A stretch of 64,000 bases of DNA from Corbicula japonica (lineage: Eukaryota; Mollusca; Bivalvia; Venerida; Cyrenidae): positions 186,001 to 250,000 of the forward strand of contig JAZAYU010000054.1 of NCBI GenBank assembly GCA_038501625.1, read 5' to 3'. The position numbers were made by a program, and so were the translations under genes. Positions 44,429-57,209 of this stretch are shown in pieces. Every line of letters starts with the position of its first letter. Within the stretch, counting starts at the first letter, position 1. The notes below the pieces were generated by a model. The model saw only the letters and a program-made list of their open reading frames with translations, did no database searches and was not told where the DNA came from.

Positions 44429-44822
44429 TTAACTCTTCACTCAATATATACGCAATTTACTGCATGTGCGATCAGTTTAGATTCAGATGAGCCAGCAATT
44501 TCGTGCCGACTGATCAGCTGGGCTGAAGGTTATAAAACTGAGCATAGAACCCAGTCTCAAATCTCAAGCATCTGATTGGCTGAAACGGCGACCAGTCGCC
44601 ATTTCAGCCAATCAGATACTTGAGATTTGAGACTGGTTTCCAATCTCAGTTTAATAACCGTGGGCAAAGGATCTGCTCTGCTCGCTTTTTCGTCAGAATC
44701 AACCTCATACATCAAACAGCGAATAATGTATATTCTGATATGACGACATGGATGTTCCGGCTGATCTGGATATACACTGGTCGCAAATGCGGTAAAAAGC
44801 GTATACATATGGAGTAAAGGTT
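44429..44822. mobile_element. Foldback MITE, family Q, split by a P element
   Basis: 'gttaactcttcactcaat' to 'ggagtaaaggttaa', with 'gattcagatgagccagcaat' and 'ccggctgatctggatataca'. Without the insert, 'ctgatca' and 'ggatctgctctg' meet as in the usual Q centre. Confidence 0.75.
44519..44669. mobile_element. Foldback MITE, family P, nested in Q
   Basis: Starts 'gggctgaaggttataaaact' and ends 'ttaataaccgtgggcaaag'. Both junctions fall in the Q palindrome. Confidence 0.88.
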
Positions 44823-46289
44823 AAAGCTCGCAAATTGATCATTGTCATTTCCCTGTTACATGCATTTTTGTTTTGAGCTTATGTGGCCACGAAAGCCCAG
44901 AAAGATTTAGTTTCCATTAAAGGTTTCAAAGTTCTTGTTATGTGACAGTTTTATATAATTGTTATGGATGAATTAACAAAAGAAAGATCAAATTGGCATA
45001 GTTGAGCTTCAAAATTATGACAGAGGAACATTTTAAGCCTAGCATTTTGTACATGTACAAATTTTATGTTAGAAAAACTTAACTTTTGTATTAAACAACA
45101 ACAACAACAACAACAACGAAATTAAAAAGGATCGAGCGATGGATTTTTTAGTTTTTAATGAATCGACGTTTAGACAACAAGCATTTACTGAGGCCAACTT
45201 TCTTAATCTGAAACTTCTACTACACATTAACTCTACAGAAATAAGTTAGATTTAGGAGTTAGCATTATTGCAATACATATATACACTTTTCAGAATATGT
45301 ATTGTATGAAAATGTGAAAGGATATAAAATATCACACTTCAATCTGATTTGTTCCATTAGGGACATATTTCATAACATAATTTTAAAGTTTCAAAGTTAT
45401 CATTTGAAAATTGGCGCCGGCATTTTGTATCGGTATCTTCATTTTGGTTCAAATACAAATAGTTTAACTCGATGAAACGAATTTTCCCTTTTTTAAAAAA
45501 AACTTCATCATTTTTCCGCGTTTACGTATTTATATATCAAAGTGCATAGATTTTCATTTAATTATGAATTGCAGAGAACAGACATTTTGTTTGACTAATA
45601 CAGTAATTGAGGTTTCCATTATCAAATATTCTTCTATTCATTTTGAAATACAGAAATAACAAATAGACAATGAAATTCAATCTCGAAGGTATCTCACTTT
45701 GAATTTTACACTAATGCCAATGTTGAAATAATGAAATTCGTTTGAATAAAGGTGAATTAATTAAATACGATAATAAAAGCGTATTGTGGTTTGTATCGGC
45801 GATAATCAATTTGAAACCATTAATTATGGAAAGGAAATGTAAGAGTTATACGTAGGAGAATAGTGTTCTCTGGAACAGTTCCCACTAGGAGATTTTTCAC
45901 TATATTATGTCTTATGGCTGTTTTTAAAATGAAAATTGAACGACTTAAAAACGCATTAATAATTGATACAACTGCAACCCGAATATTTCTGAAATCAATA
46001 GTTGGTGCCGTAAAGAGAGTTAGTTGTGGTGAACGTATCATTTAAATAAAGGGTGTTGCTTAGTACCTGTCCTTATGACATGTATAAGAAAGTAACATAT
46101 TTGGTATATTTGTTTATCTGTAATATCAAATTCTGTATCATTTTAAAGACAAATGACATACTTTTACACAAACATAGACAACACGTTGTCCGCATGAGAT
46201 TCTAAATGTTTGCTACAAGGTATTGCGACACTGTATCTTTAGTTTTATAGACATAACATTTTGATAAAAAGGAAACATATTATGAAACA
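44823..46289. other. AT-rich intergenic DNA, no gene seen
   Basis: A short (aac)n run lies at about 45097-45116. Overlapping frames on both strands near 45820-46045 have no known domain. Confidence 0.35.
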
Positions 46290-47385
46290 TCCTATACCGA
46301 TATAGTAAAATTCAATGACATGCAACAGTATCTCCATTTACAGTACTAAAATACTTAAATTAAATGACGTGCAATAATATCTGCATTTATAGTACTAAAA
46401 TACTTAAATTAAATTGCTTGCAACAGTATTTACATTTACAGAACTAAAATCTTTAAATGACATGCAACAATATCTGCACTTACAGTACTAAAATACTTAA
46501 ATTAAATGGCTTGGAACAGTATCTTCATTTACAGTACAAAAGTACGTAAATTAAATAACACACAACAACATCTACATTTACAGTACTATAATACTTAAAT
46601 TAAATGACTTGCATCAGTATTTACATTTACAGTACTAAAATACTTAAATTAAATGACTTGCATCAGTATTTACATTTACAGTACTAAAATACTTAAATTA
46701 AATGACTTGCATCAGTATTTACATTTACAGTACTAAAATACTTAAATTAAATGACTTGCATCAGTATTTACATTTACAGTACTAAAATACTTAAATTAAA
46801 TGACTTGCATCAGTATTTACATTTACAGTACTAAAATACTTAAATTAAATGGCATGCAAAAGTATCTACAATTACAGTACTAATATACTTAAATTCAATG
46901 GCATGCAACAGTTTCTACATTTACAGTACAAATATACTTTAATTAAATTACATGCAACAGTATCTACATTTTTAGTACTAAAGATCTTAAATTAAATGGC
47001 ATGTAAAATATCTACATTTACAGTACTAATATACTTAAATTAAATGGCAGACGGCAGTATCTACATTTACTGTTCTAATATACTTAAATTAAATGGAATG
47101 CAACAGTATTTACATTTACAGTACTAAAATACTTAAATTTAATTGCATTCAAAGGTATTTACATATAGAGTTCTAAAATACATGTACTTAAATTAAATGG
47201 CATGCAACAGTATTTACATTAACAGTAGTAAAATACTTAAATTAAATGGCATGCAACAGTATTTACATTTACAGTACTAAAATACTTAAATTAAATGACA
47301 TGCAACAGTATTTAAATATACTGCAAAGTGAACTTATGTACTTAAATAAAATAAAATGGCATGCAACAGTATCTACCTTTACAGG
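46290..47385. repeat. 49-bp minisatellite, about 22 copies
   Basis: The unit contains 'tcagtatttacatttacagt' and 'actaaaatacttaaattaa'. Copies in 46606-46850 are identical to one another; the outer ones diverge. Confidence 0.95.
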
Positions 47386-47639
47386 CGTGCACAACTCCAA
47401 CGCAGCAGTATCGCCATTTACACCAAAAGGAATGCATGTATAGTGCAACAGCATTAGGATCTAAAATGAAACCAAAAGCTCAACCAACTCCACATTTAAA
47501 GAAACAAAAATTAAAAAAATGAAAAGAAGTATTAACTACTCCTAGGCAAAAGTATACCATGTTTAAATTAAAAACGCACACGTCTCTATATCTACATAAT
47601 TACCAAAGGCACACACAACTCTGCAGTGTGTCTGCCATT

Positions 47640-47975
47640 TGAACTAAATGTATAAACCTTGTCACAGCCTCATTATGTAGACTAAAAATAAAAGTACGCT
47701 CAACTCCAAAGCAGTAGTACCTAAATTAAACTATGAGCACGCAAAATTCCAAAGCAACAGACATACAATTAAACATATGATACACACAACTCCAATGGAA
47801 CAGTACATTAATTTAAACATAGGGTACATAAGCACAACTCTTACGGAACAATACATACAATTAAACGTAAGGTACATACAACTCCAAAGCAAAAGTATAA
47901 ACAATTAAACGTAAGGCATGCACAACTTCAAAGGAACAGTACATAAATTAAACGTAAGGTACGTACAACTCCAAT
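47640..47975. repeat. Degenerate ~45-bp repeats
   Basis: Loose units with 'caactccaaagcaacagtac' and 'aattaaacgtaaggtac'. It may be an old extension of the 49-bp array, since both carry 'aacagta' and 'aaattaaa'. Confidence 0.6.
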
Positions 47976-48904
47976 TGTCAATTGTCTACAAAAACTTCAT
48001 TAAATAATGTATCCCATTATCGTAGCTTCAAAGGGAGAACACTGCGTAGCAGTTTGGCAAACGGCTTGCAGCAGCTACCTCCCTTCACAATTATGAATTT
48101 CTATATATCTTCAAACATACAAATGTTAAAAATAGATAAGCATTGAATTTCGAAAAAAAACAAAACAAAAAACAACAACAAAAAAAACACACAAACCTTT
48201 TTTCACCAATACCATTTCCACAGTTTCACGTTTTCCTGAACAATTATTTCTTATCTCGACGAACACGTTCATGGGACTTTTTTTGTAAGGTCTACAGTTT
48301 GCGTTTGAAACTGCTCTGAAAACAACGGCTGCTATACTTGTTAAATTGTAGTTCAACTAAACAACTAAACACTTCATGTTCAAAGCACCAGTTTCCAAAC
48401 TGGAACCTAATAAAAAACTACATTTGAACTCATGGCACAGACATCTCCACTTTAAAAGTAAATGCAACCGAACAACCGAAACTCGAAGAAAGCAAAACAT
48501 CTTAATAAAATAGGGGGCATGCAAAACGTCACTGTTAAAATATCTACATCCAAACTGAAGCTATCTTTAACTCAACATTAATGGTATCCGCGGTCATATT
48601 CAACGCAAGCATAATTTTACTGTAGCAAGGCTTTCAGAAACAGGAAAAGATGTCCTAACATAAATTTAGCGTCAGCTAAAGATGAAAAATCGGTGTAAAT
48701 TTGTTTTTTGAACACGATATTAGCTGCTCAGCTGAAATATCATTTCCACTCAATTTCTTAAATGTAGCAGTAATATTAACTGTTTCCTATCACAGGGTAT
48801 TTAAAGTGCGAATGAAACCGTATGTTCAATGGACATGAACATACAAATAGGTATTATAATAATAATATCTAGATCGACCAGACAATTGTAACTATAGTGG
48901 AATC
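47976..48904. other. Upstream region of the IgGFc-binding-like gene
   Basis: Noncoding. An untranslated first exon of the downstream gene is expected here or further up, because its start codon follows an acceptor at 49260, but I cannot place it. Confidence 0.35.
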
Positions 48905-49190
48905 ATAGGCACTGTTGTTGTTTTCCAGTTATATGTCCCTCCCGCCACTTTACGAGCACATTATGGAGTGGACATACCTGCTTTTCATGGCGGAGGAAGA
49001 CCCCAGGTGCCCGCCGGGCAATTTTCAGAATCGGACAGGCCCCTTGGTAGAACCACCGAGGTTCCGCACAGTAGCTGGTTAGCTTCATCTCAAGAAAGAT
49101 CTTGTCGCTCGTAGATCTTGAAGTCACAGCGGTAAAATGCAAGTGATTCTCAGTCGGAAACCACAACCTCCCGGCCACGGCCGCCCCTTA
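48905..49190 (-). mobile_element. tRNA-Ser-like SINE
   Basis: On the minus strand the head is 'ggggcggccgtggccgggag' at about 49188, followed by 'gaatcacttgcattttaccg', 'ggtggttctaccaagggg', 'gggcacctggggtcttcctc' and 'tataactgg'. This order matches a SINE type common in bivalves ('ggcggccgtggccgagtggt' head). It ends about 70 bp before the start-codon exon at 49261. Confidence 0.8.
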
Positions 49191-49263
49191 ACCTAACCCC
49201 CTTAACCTTAGGCATATTTGTTTTCGCAATTAGAAGTATAATACACTACAATTATTTCAGGCA

Positions 49264-52200
49264 ATGGGACGCTTACAGCTCAGCCTTGTGATACTAACAG
49301 TCGTCGTCTGCAAGTCAGGTATGTTTTGTTAATAATAAAAATATCCAAAGACACAACCCCTGTTGTCATGTACTTCAAAAAAATCCACAGCTTACTCCTA
49401 TTGCATGAACGCGCAGACAGAACTCCAACCGACGTGTTTCCCAGTTATATCTCCCTCCTGCCCCTTTACGAGGACATTATGGTGTGGACATACCTGCTTT
49501 CCATGGTCGAGGAATACCCCAGGTACCTCTGGGCAATTTTCAGACTCGAGCATGCACCTTGCCAGAACCGACTACTCAGCATTTGCAAAATTAATTATAA
49601 TAACAAGGATGAAGTAACCGTTGCGGGAGTTTGATTTTAATATTTCTGTCGGGTTCCAAGGTTTTACAACTGAGAATTGAAACCAGTCTCAAATCTCAAG
49701 CATTTGATTGGTTGAAATGGCGACTTGTCGCCATTTCAGCCAATCAGATGATTGAGATTTGAGACTGGTTTCCAAGGTCACATTTATAACTTTTACATTT
49801 AATTATTCAGGCCGTTTTACAGATAGTCATGCTAAATGGCTTGAGGGTTTTGAAATGGACCTTTTTGGTGGCATTGCGGTAAACTTTAGGTTGAGAGTGA
49901 GTAATAAATGTTCAGACTTTTCGAATCTACAACGCTTTACCACCAAAAGCCCTTAACAATTTTCTTAAGTTACTAAAATCTTCAGATTTTTTTTTTTATT
50001 TTTGATTGTTTAAAAATACATAAACGAGAAGCGACAAAACACATTGAATGTTTCAGATTGCAGTAGCTATCATATTGGATTTCTTGGAAGAAAAGTATGG
50101 AATGCAACGTCTTCTATAGGTGAAATTCGCTTCAGACCATCGACCAGCACGCCAGTTATCACATCAGCATTCCAGACTTCAGCTTGCGCAAGCCCAGCTA
50201 GCCCCAGCGGAGCAACAGCAACAGATCCCAAAATTGTCACGTTCAATGCACCCGACTGCGTCAACTTTATACCAAATGGAAACGAAAAGGCGGAGAAAGG
50301 TCTGAAAATCGAATCTCCTGACATCTTAAGTTTGCATGTTTATCAAAATGATGCAAATGGAAAGCCGGGAGATGGCTACCTGGCCATCCCGGACGAGCAC
50401 CTTGGTAATGAATATTACGTCAACACATACTGTTCGCTTGGAGGCACGTGCCAGTTTGCGGTGGCAGGCGTCCTGGATGGTACTTCGGTCAAGATCGTTT
50501 TCCCAACGAACAACGGAACAATTTGCAGTGGAACTGCTACAGTCGATGCGTCCAAAGGAACGGCTTTGCCGTTTATGATCAATGAGTTCGACATTTTACA
50601 TTTTGAAAGTGATCAAGATCTTACCGGTACCCATATCAGTTCCGACAAAAAAGTTGCAGTCTTCGTAGGTTCAAGAGACGTTCCGTCGAGAAATAATACA
50701 ATCTTTACAAACATGATCGAGCAAATTCCGCCGGTAAGTAATTGGGGGACGACGTTCGTTGTGGCCCCTAACCATTTAAATGAACAGGGAGACCAAATAA
50801 AAATTGTGACCGCTACAGACAATACAAAAATTCACATTCTAGGATTTTCGACATTCAGAATTCCTTCAAAGGGCAGCCATGTTGTTCGGCGTATGGACTG
50901 GCATTTGTATGGCACCATCGAGGCGTCGAACCCTGTGTTGATCATGCAAATCATGTTAATGAACTTATACAATAATTCGACTGGCGAGATCGGAGCTCCA
51001 TCAATGGTACTTGTTCCTCATATTCAGCAGTGGCTGATAACACAAAATGACTTTTTCTATTGTCAATATTTGCCATCATTGCAGACGCAACCGCTGACGC
51101 AAATAACAATAATTTCCAAGACGGCGTCATATTCAAGTGTTCCGCTAGACCCTTATCCCCCAGCTAGTGCCTTCTTACAATCTTGGACTACTATCAGTAC
51201 AACACCTTATTCAGTACAAGTAATCCAACCACAAAGCGGAGTATTTAAAACACGGGGTGATATTTACGCGTATGGATATTGCAATGGCACAGCAGCTGTC
51301 CTACTGGGGGCTAACTGGCAATGGAAAAATACAGTAGGTATTATATGTGCCTTTTCTTATCTGTGTTGTTATGTTTGCTTCATTAAATGCTGTGTTTTTT
51401 TCAGCGATTCCTAAAAGAAAATATACATTCATTTTGGCAGTTATGAAAATTAATTATAAAATTAATTTAATTAGCATGTAGCATCTATCACCCCATAATA
51501 ATTTCCTCTGTAAAAATATTGATCCGGAGCCGCTTATTCAAATTTCATCCGCTAGGTAAACCTGTTGTAAACGACATAAAGCGTATTAAGGGGCTATCAT
51601 GACACAGCTAAAGTGGGTGGGGGTTTGAAATTCGAATTTCATATTATTAAATGTGACTCTGTTTTACAGACTTGAAATCTTCTTGTAGCAATATTTCGTT
51701 TATATAAACTTGTGAATGTTAAAACCCATGCAAAAATTATAGGGGAACTATGAAGCAATTGCTAGCAGTTGAGTGTCCAAACGTCCTATACTTTTTTCTA
51801 CCGTTTTCTACATATACTGCCCCGGGGAAAATGTCTATAACAAGGTTACTATGTGTCAGAATGTAAGTCGTTGAACGAAAGCAGAAATGTGCAAAAACAC
51901 AGCTAAAATAATATGAAATAATGCTTTATTTGTGATACTGACAACAATATGTTGTGTCCTTTTATCTAACAAATTCTGCTGTATGAGTTATTTGTAAAAC
52001 TGTGTTTGATCTTAAATTTCCTGGTCGCGTAAATATGTTACAAAGGAATAAACATGTTGATTTCTTTCTTCATAATTGAAAGTTCTTCAAAAGGTCACAG
52101 CGTATTGTTGTCAGAATCATAATATTCATGTGAACCTTTACATGATGGTTTGTGTTGTTTAGTTTTTGTCTTAAAACTATAACTTTAAAATGTGTAGTTT

Positions 52201-55200
52201 CTAGGTCTTGCTATTTAGTTTTATGTTATCACTTTCCTTAACGTAAAACTATCAAACATTGAGCAAGACGCATCACAGCATGTTAAATGTATTGAAAGTA
52301 ATACCAACAGTTCGTGCGCAACTTATGATTGCGTCATTAGTTATAACAGAGCTGCGGGTACCATTGGTTCCTAGATCACCGCAGGACACGACCAGGAACA
52401 GGTTGATTAACTAATCTTTTGGGTCCCGCGCTCTGACTGATTAGATATTATATAAAATTTTCTAATAGCACATCTATAATCAGACAATACTTAAGAAGTT
52501 TTGTAGTAAAATCATTTTCGACGTTGTCACCACCACTACCACCAATATCATCATTATAATCACGAGCAGCATCAGCATCATCAGCATCATCGGCATCATA
52601 GTCATAAGCATCACCACGACGATGACAGCAACGATGACGCTGAACATCATCATCAACATTTCCACAACTTATCATAATCGTCATTAAACCTTGTTGAAAT
52701 TTTCTAAACAGAGTCACTTTATATTTCTGGCACCTCTGTTTAATTTGTGTTGAATTAGGGTTGCAAAGAAACTCTGCCATACCAAGGGGACGGAAAGGAT
52801 AACAACTGCGACGGACAAATCGACGAAGTTAACTGTACTATGGATGATTTGAGTAAGTGTTTGCTTATTGCAAATTATTTTATTAACTATAACCATTAAT
52901 GTTTGTTGTTATATGCAATATACATGTACATGTAAAATTGAGATGCTATCGTTATTCAAATCTCCGTTAATCATATTTATAAGCACTGGTTATTAAAGGA
53001 CTTACCATATTCCTCCCAAAATGCTGTTAGATGAAACTTTGCACAAATGTATGTTATTGATGTATCTTTATTTCGCAGATGGTAAGACACGTTAGAACAG
53101 TAAAGAAAAATAGCGAGATCTAAAAATTCCCTCATCTCCTGTTTACATAAATTCACAAAAACTAGAGAACACAAAACATCATTTTAAATGCCCACATGAG
53201 TAATATGATACTGACAACAACTTATTGTGTCCTCGTGACTTACATATGTAAACTTTAAGAGATATTAGTAAAAGTGTGTTTGACCTTCAATTTCTTGGTC
53301 GCTTTCTGGTCGCGTAAACGGATGAAAATCACTGACTCTTTTAGTAGTTGAAAGATTTTACAAATTACACAACAATGAATTGTCAGTATCATTGCGCTCA
53401 CGTGGAAATTTAAAACTATGTTTTGTATCGCTTAGTTTTGTGAATTTAAGTAAATAGAATTTCAAGGAATTTTGAGGTCTAGCTTTGTTCTTTACTTTTC
53501 TAACGTGTCTTATTGTACGCAAAATAAAGATAAATTAGTAACATTCATTTGTGCAAAGTTTCATTGAATGGCATTTTGCCATTATTGAGGTTTTGATACT
53601 TTTCTTTTTATCAATGAACAGGATTGGGAGAAGTGTGGTTAAGGTGTCATTTGGCAAGTGGTGCCACTTGCGTGGTACGGTGTGCTTTGGAAAGTGGTGG
53701 TTTGGTATGCGGGAAAGGTCGTCTATCAAATGTATGATCTAGTATGCGAAGGAGGTCGTCTATTTAAGTTAGACGGTCGAGTTTAGAGTTGTTGGTCTAT
53801 TGTGTGTAAGATGGTCGAGTATTGGCTGTATCGTTAAGTGATTGTCGAGCCTACTAGGCTGTTTGGTCTAATGTGTATAGGTTGTTTTCTGTAATGTGTG
53901 TCTCCATTAATCATATTTATTAGCACTGGTTATTTAAGGTGTCATTTGGCAAGTGGTGTCACTTGTGTGATAAGGTGTGCTTTGGAAGGTGGTGGTCTGG
54001 TATGAGGGAGAGGTTGTCCATCAAATATATGGTCTAGTATGCGAGGGAGGTCGTCTATTTAAGTAAGATGGTCGAGTTTAGTTGTTGGTCTAATGTGTGT
54101 AAGATGGCCGAGTAAAGGCTGTTTCGTTAAGTGATTGTCGAGCCTACTAAGCTTGTAAAGGTTGTTTTCTGTAATGTGTGGCATGGTCGATTATAGATTG
54201 TATGGTCAAATATGTGTGAGATGGTCGACTATAGGTTGTTTGGTGTAATGTATGGAAGAAAGTCGAGTATATGTTGTTTGTTTTAATGTGTATGAGATGG
54301 TCGACTATAGGTTGTTTGGGCTAATGTGTGTGGGATGTTCCGGTTGAGGCTGTTTGGTCTAATGTATGTAAACAAAGTCGAGTATATGTTGTTTGTTTTA
54401 ATGTGTGTGAGATGGTCGAGTGTGTTATGTGGTCGAGTAAAGAATGTTTAGTAAAATGTGTGTTATTTGATAGAGTGTAGGCTGTTTGTTCAAAAGTAAA
54501 AAATATGTTCAAATACTGACTGTTTTGTCTAATGTTTAAAAATGATCGAATATTGGCTGTTGTCTAGTGTTTGTAAGATGCTCGAATATTGGCTGTTCTG
54601 TATAATATTTATAAGGTGGTCGAGTATTGGCTGTTCTGTATAATGTTTGTAAGATGCTCGAATATTGGCTGTTCTGTATAATGTTTATAAGGTGGTCGAG
54701 TATTGGCTGTTATGTCTAATGTTTATTCGATGATCAAATATTAGCTGTTTAAGCTAATGTTTCTTATATAATTGAATAAATGTTGTTTAATAGATGATCG
54801 AATAGTGGCTGTTTTGTCTAATGTTTGTTAAGGGATCACATTTTGGATGTTTTTTACTAATGTTTGTACGATTACTTGCTGTTTTAGCTAATGTTTCTAA
54901 GATAATTGAATATTTGCTGTTTTGTCTAATCTTTGTAAGATGATCATATACTGGCTGTTTTGTACGATGATCGATGAATGGCTGTTGTCTAATGTTTGCA
55001 AAATGATTGAATATTGACTGTTTTGTCTAATGTTTGTACGACGATCGATGATTGGCTGTTGTCTTATGTTTGTAAGATGATCGAATGTTGGCTGTTTTGT
55101 CTTATGATTGTTAGGTGATCAAATATTGGCTGCTGCCTTATTTTTGTAAGGCAATTTAATATTGTCTGTTTTGGCTCATGTTTGTTAGGTGGTCGAATAT

Positions 55201-57104
55201 TGGCTGCTTTGTCTTATGTCTGTGAGATGATCGAATATTGGCTGCTTTGTCTTATGTTTGTTAGGTGGTCGAATCCTCGTATTGGCTGTTTTGTCTGATG
55301 TTTGTACGATGATCGAATATTGGCTCTTTTGTCTTATGTTTCTACGATGATCGAAAATTGATTGTTTTCACTTATGACATAAGTTCTGTTTGTAAGGTGA
55401 TCGAATATAGGCTGTTTTGTCTAATGTTTGTACGATGATCGAATAATGGCTGTTTTGTCTTATGTTTGTACGATGGTCGAATACTGGCTGTTGACTAATG
55501 TTTGTAAGATGATTTAATATTGGCTAATTTTCTTATGTTTGTAGGATGATCAAATTTTGTCTAATGTTTGTATGCTGTTCGAGTATTGGCTGTTGGCCTA
55601 ACGTTTGTAAGATGATCGAATATTGGCTATTATCTAATTTTTGCATGATGATTGAATATTGGCCGTTTTGTCTGTTTGTAAGGTGATCGAATATTGGCTG
55701 TTTTGTCTAATGTTTTTTAAAAAGATCGAATATTGGTTGCTTTGTATAATGTATGTAAGATTATCGAATGTTGGTTGTTTTGTCCAGTGTCTGTAAGATG
55801 TGATGATCGAGAAAAATCTGTTTGGTCTGAAGTGTAATGTGGGCGAGTATAAATTTGGTCTAGTGTTTCGGTCGAGTATAGGTCGGTATCGTAAATTGAG
55901 AATATGCTATTTTGGCTAATGTGTGTAAGATGGTCTATTATATGCTACAAGTTTGCTCTTATGTCTGTGGTCTATTAAATACTATCTTTCAAATGATATT
56001 CTTTAATCGATCCGTATTTTCTAAATGATATTGCCTCTACATGGGAGCGAATCCGCAACTGTCACGGCGACAGCGCCTAGCCTTGGAGTTCCGACAACGC
56101 AACCAATTGAGCTGGCTGGGATCCCCCACCCCCTTAAAAAAACAAAGTTGATCGGCAAGCCCTGAAATAGGTTATCATTAATGCATGACCTCGGTAACGG
56201 GTTATTTCAAAGATAACAGTACTGACTATATATACGGGGAGAATTTTTACGACCGCCACACAGCACAAATGGCGCTACTGTGAATTTCTAACATGGCTTT
56301 TCCAGATATCATCTAAAATGATAAAAACAACAGAAAACTTGTTTAAGTAAATGTTTCATTTACAGAACTGGCATTCAACTCCAGCCAAAATCCAAACGGC
56401 ACGACGACCTTTAAACGAATTTCTGTGGGTGGAGTAGCACCGCCAATCAAAGTCTCAGTACAATCATGTGATGTTGCTGTCATCACACTGGCCGACAACA
56501 ACACAAACAGTAGAAGTTCTTTCACAATACTGGTAAGGTTTGAATTTTAGTATCGACATAGCGATGGGCGTTGGTTGAGAACATAATTATGTTGTTACTA
56601 CGTTAGATCAAAGCTTTATTAAATTAGCTGCATTTTACCCTTATCACATCGCCACCGTCTTGTAGTTCGCTATCTACCATATTGAAGATTTAGAGATTTA
56701 AACACTTTCAGATTCGTCTGAAAGAGAGGTATCTCCTCGTACCCATGGAGCCCAAATTAACAATTTTCAAGTTTCAAATCATATTGGCAATATCGGCAAA
56801 TTATTGTCGCAATTTCAGCCAATCAGATCATTGACATTTGAGACTGGTTTCCATTTTCAGTTTGACAATCTTGTGCACAGACAGCGTGGATGTGCCAGCT
56901 GCTCTGGATCTTCACTTGTTGCACGGGTTAAGAATATGCGTCATTGTATTTCAGATTTCTAAAAGTGAGATGGTAGTGCAGCTCTGTACACCTGACTGCA
57001 ATGTGACGCAGACTGTCCCCAACACTGTGACTGATTGTCTAGTTTATACAGACTACTACATAGGGTGGGAGCGAAACCTCCCGAATACTCGACATACCAT
57101 TAGG
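49264..57104 (+). CDS. Secreted IgGFc-binding-like protein, 5' part (five exons seen)
   Basis: Exons 49264-49318, 50057-51333, 52759-52852, 56366-56532 and 56955-57104 join in phase (1, 0, 1, 0) to 581 residues without a stop; the 3' end is not found. Exon one gives a signal peptide (MGRLQLSLVILTVVVCKS). The large exon matches the IgGFc-binding N-terminal domain of FCGBP-like proteins: GNEYYVNTYC near residue 135, DGTSVKIVFP, DLTGTHISSDKKVAVFVGS near 206 and IEQIPPVSNWGTTFVVAP near 240. Exon three has the Asp-rich GDGKDNNCDGQIDE motif, like Ca-binding D-x-D-x-D repeats. Exons four and five hold Cys, Thr and Asn-rich sequence with N-glycosylation sites. Relatives are extracellular, in mucus or haemolymph; the ligand is unknown. 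The start-codon exon follows an acceptor at 49260, so a 5' UTR exon lies upstream. Confidence 0.85.
49425..49590 (-). mobile_element. SINE fragment, same family as 48905-49190
   Basis: Carries the body blocks 'gggcaattttcagact', 'ccaggtacctctgggcaatt' and 'ccagttatatctccctcctg' but lacks the tRNA-like head. It lies in the first intron, so two copies bracket the signal-peptide exon. Confidence 0.7.
49651..49792. mobile_element. Foldback MITE, family P
   Basis: Palindrome from 'ggttccaaggttttacaact' to 'tttataacttt', with centre 'ggcgacttgtcgcc', in the first intron of the IgGFc-binding-like gene. Confidence 0.85.
51915..52270. repeat. Intronic repeat, copy 1
   Basis: Shares 'gatactgacaacaa.at.ttg', 'aaactgtgtttgat.tt', 'ggtcgcgtaaa' and 'ttagttttatgt' in order with 53205-53530 in the next intron. 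An old duplication around the short exon 52759-52852. Confidence 0.55.
52520..52660. repeat. Interrupted CAT/CAC trinucleotide repeat
   Basis: 'agcatcagcatcatcagcat' and neighbours, in the intron before the exon at 52759. Confidence 0.85.
53205..53530. repeat. Intronic repeat, copy 2
   Basis: Partner of 51915-52270. Confidence 0.55.
53640..54180. repeat. ~296-bp direct duplication
   Basis: 'aaggtgtcatttggcaagtg' at 53640 recurs at 53936, and the following 240 bp match with scattered changes. The duplicated block leads into the 38-bp array. Confidence 0.8.
53735..55960. repeat. 38-bp minisatellite, about 55 degenerate copies
   Basis: The unit contains 'gatgatcgaatattggctgt' and 'tttgtctaatgtttgtaa'. 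It varies in length from about 30 to 45 bp and fills most of the 3.5-kb intron between the exons at 52759 and 56366. Confidence 0.92.
56035..56125 (-). mobile_element. tRNA-like SINE head
   Basis: 'ccagctcaattggttgcgtt' (A-box-like) and 'gcggattcgctccc' (B-box-like) on the minus strand, with an extra segment between them. Same family as 29325-29402. A further repeat edge, 'acggggagaatttttacg' with 'ccgccacacagcaca', follows at 56236 and recurs near 59190 and 63941. Confidence 0.55.
56761..56952. mobile_element. Half P MITE joined to half Q MITE
   Basis: The right arm of P ('atttcagccaatcagatcat' to 'cttgtgcacag', 56810-56880) runs straight into the right arm of Q ('gatgtgccagctgctctgga', 'cacttgttgcacgggtta'). 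It ends just before the acceptor of the exon at 56955. Confidence 0.65.
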
Positions 57105-57209
57105 GTAAGCACTGACTAGACCGTAACAATATGATGCTCTAAGACCATTGTCAATTTGAGTTACGGATTATTTCCATTCATTATCGTTTTTCATATTGAA
57201 TCGGACATA

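Noticed and set aside
50120..51136. Other reading frames inside the large IgGFc exon, both strands
   Set aside because: They are shadows of the main frame, which carries the family motifs.
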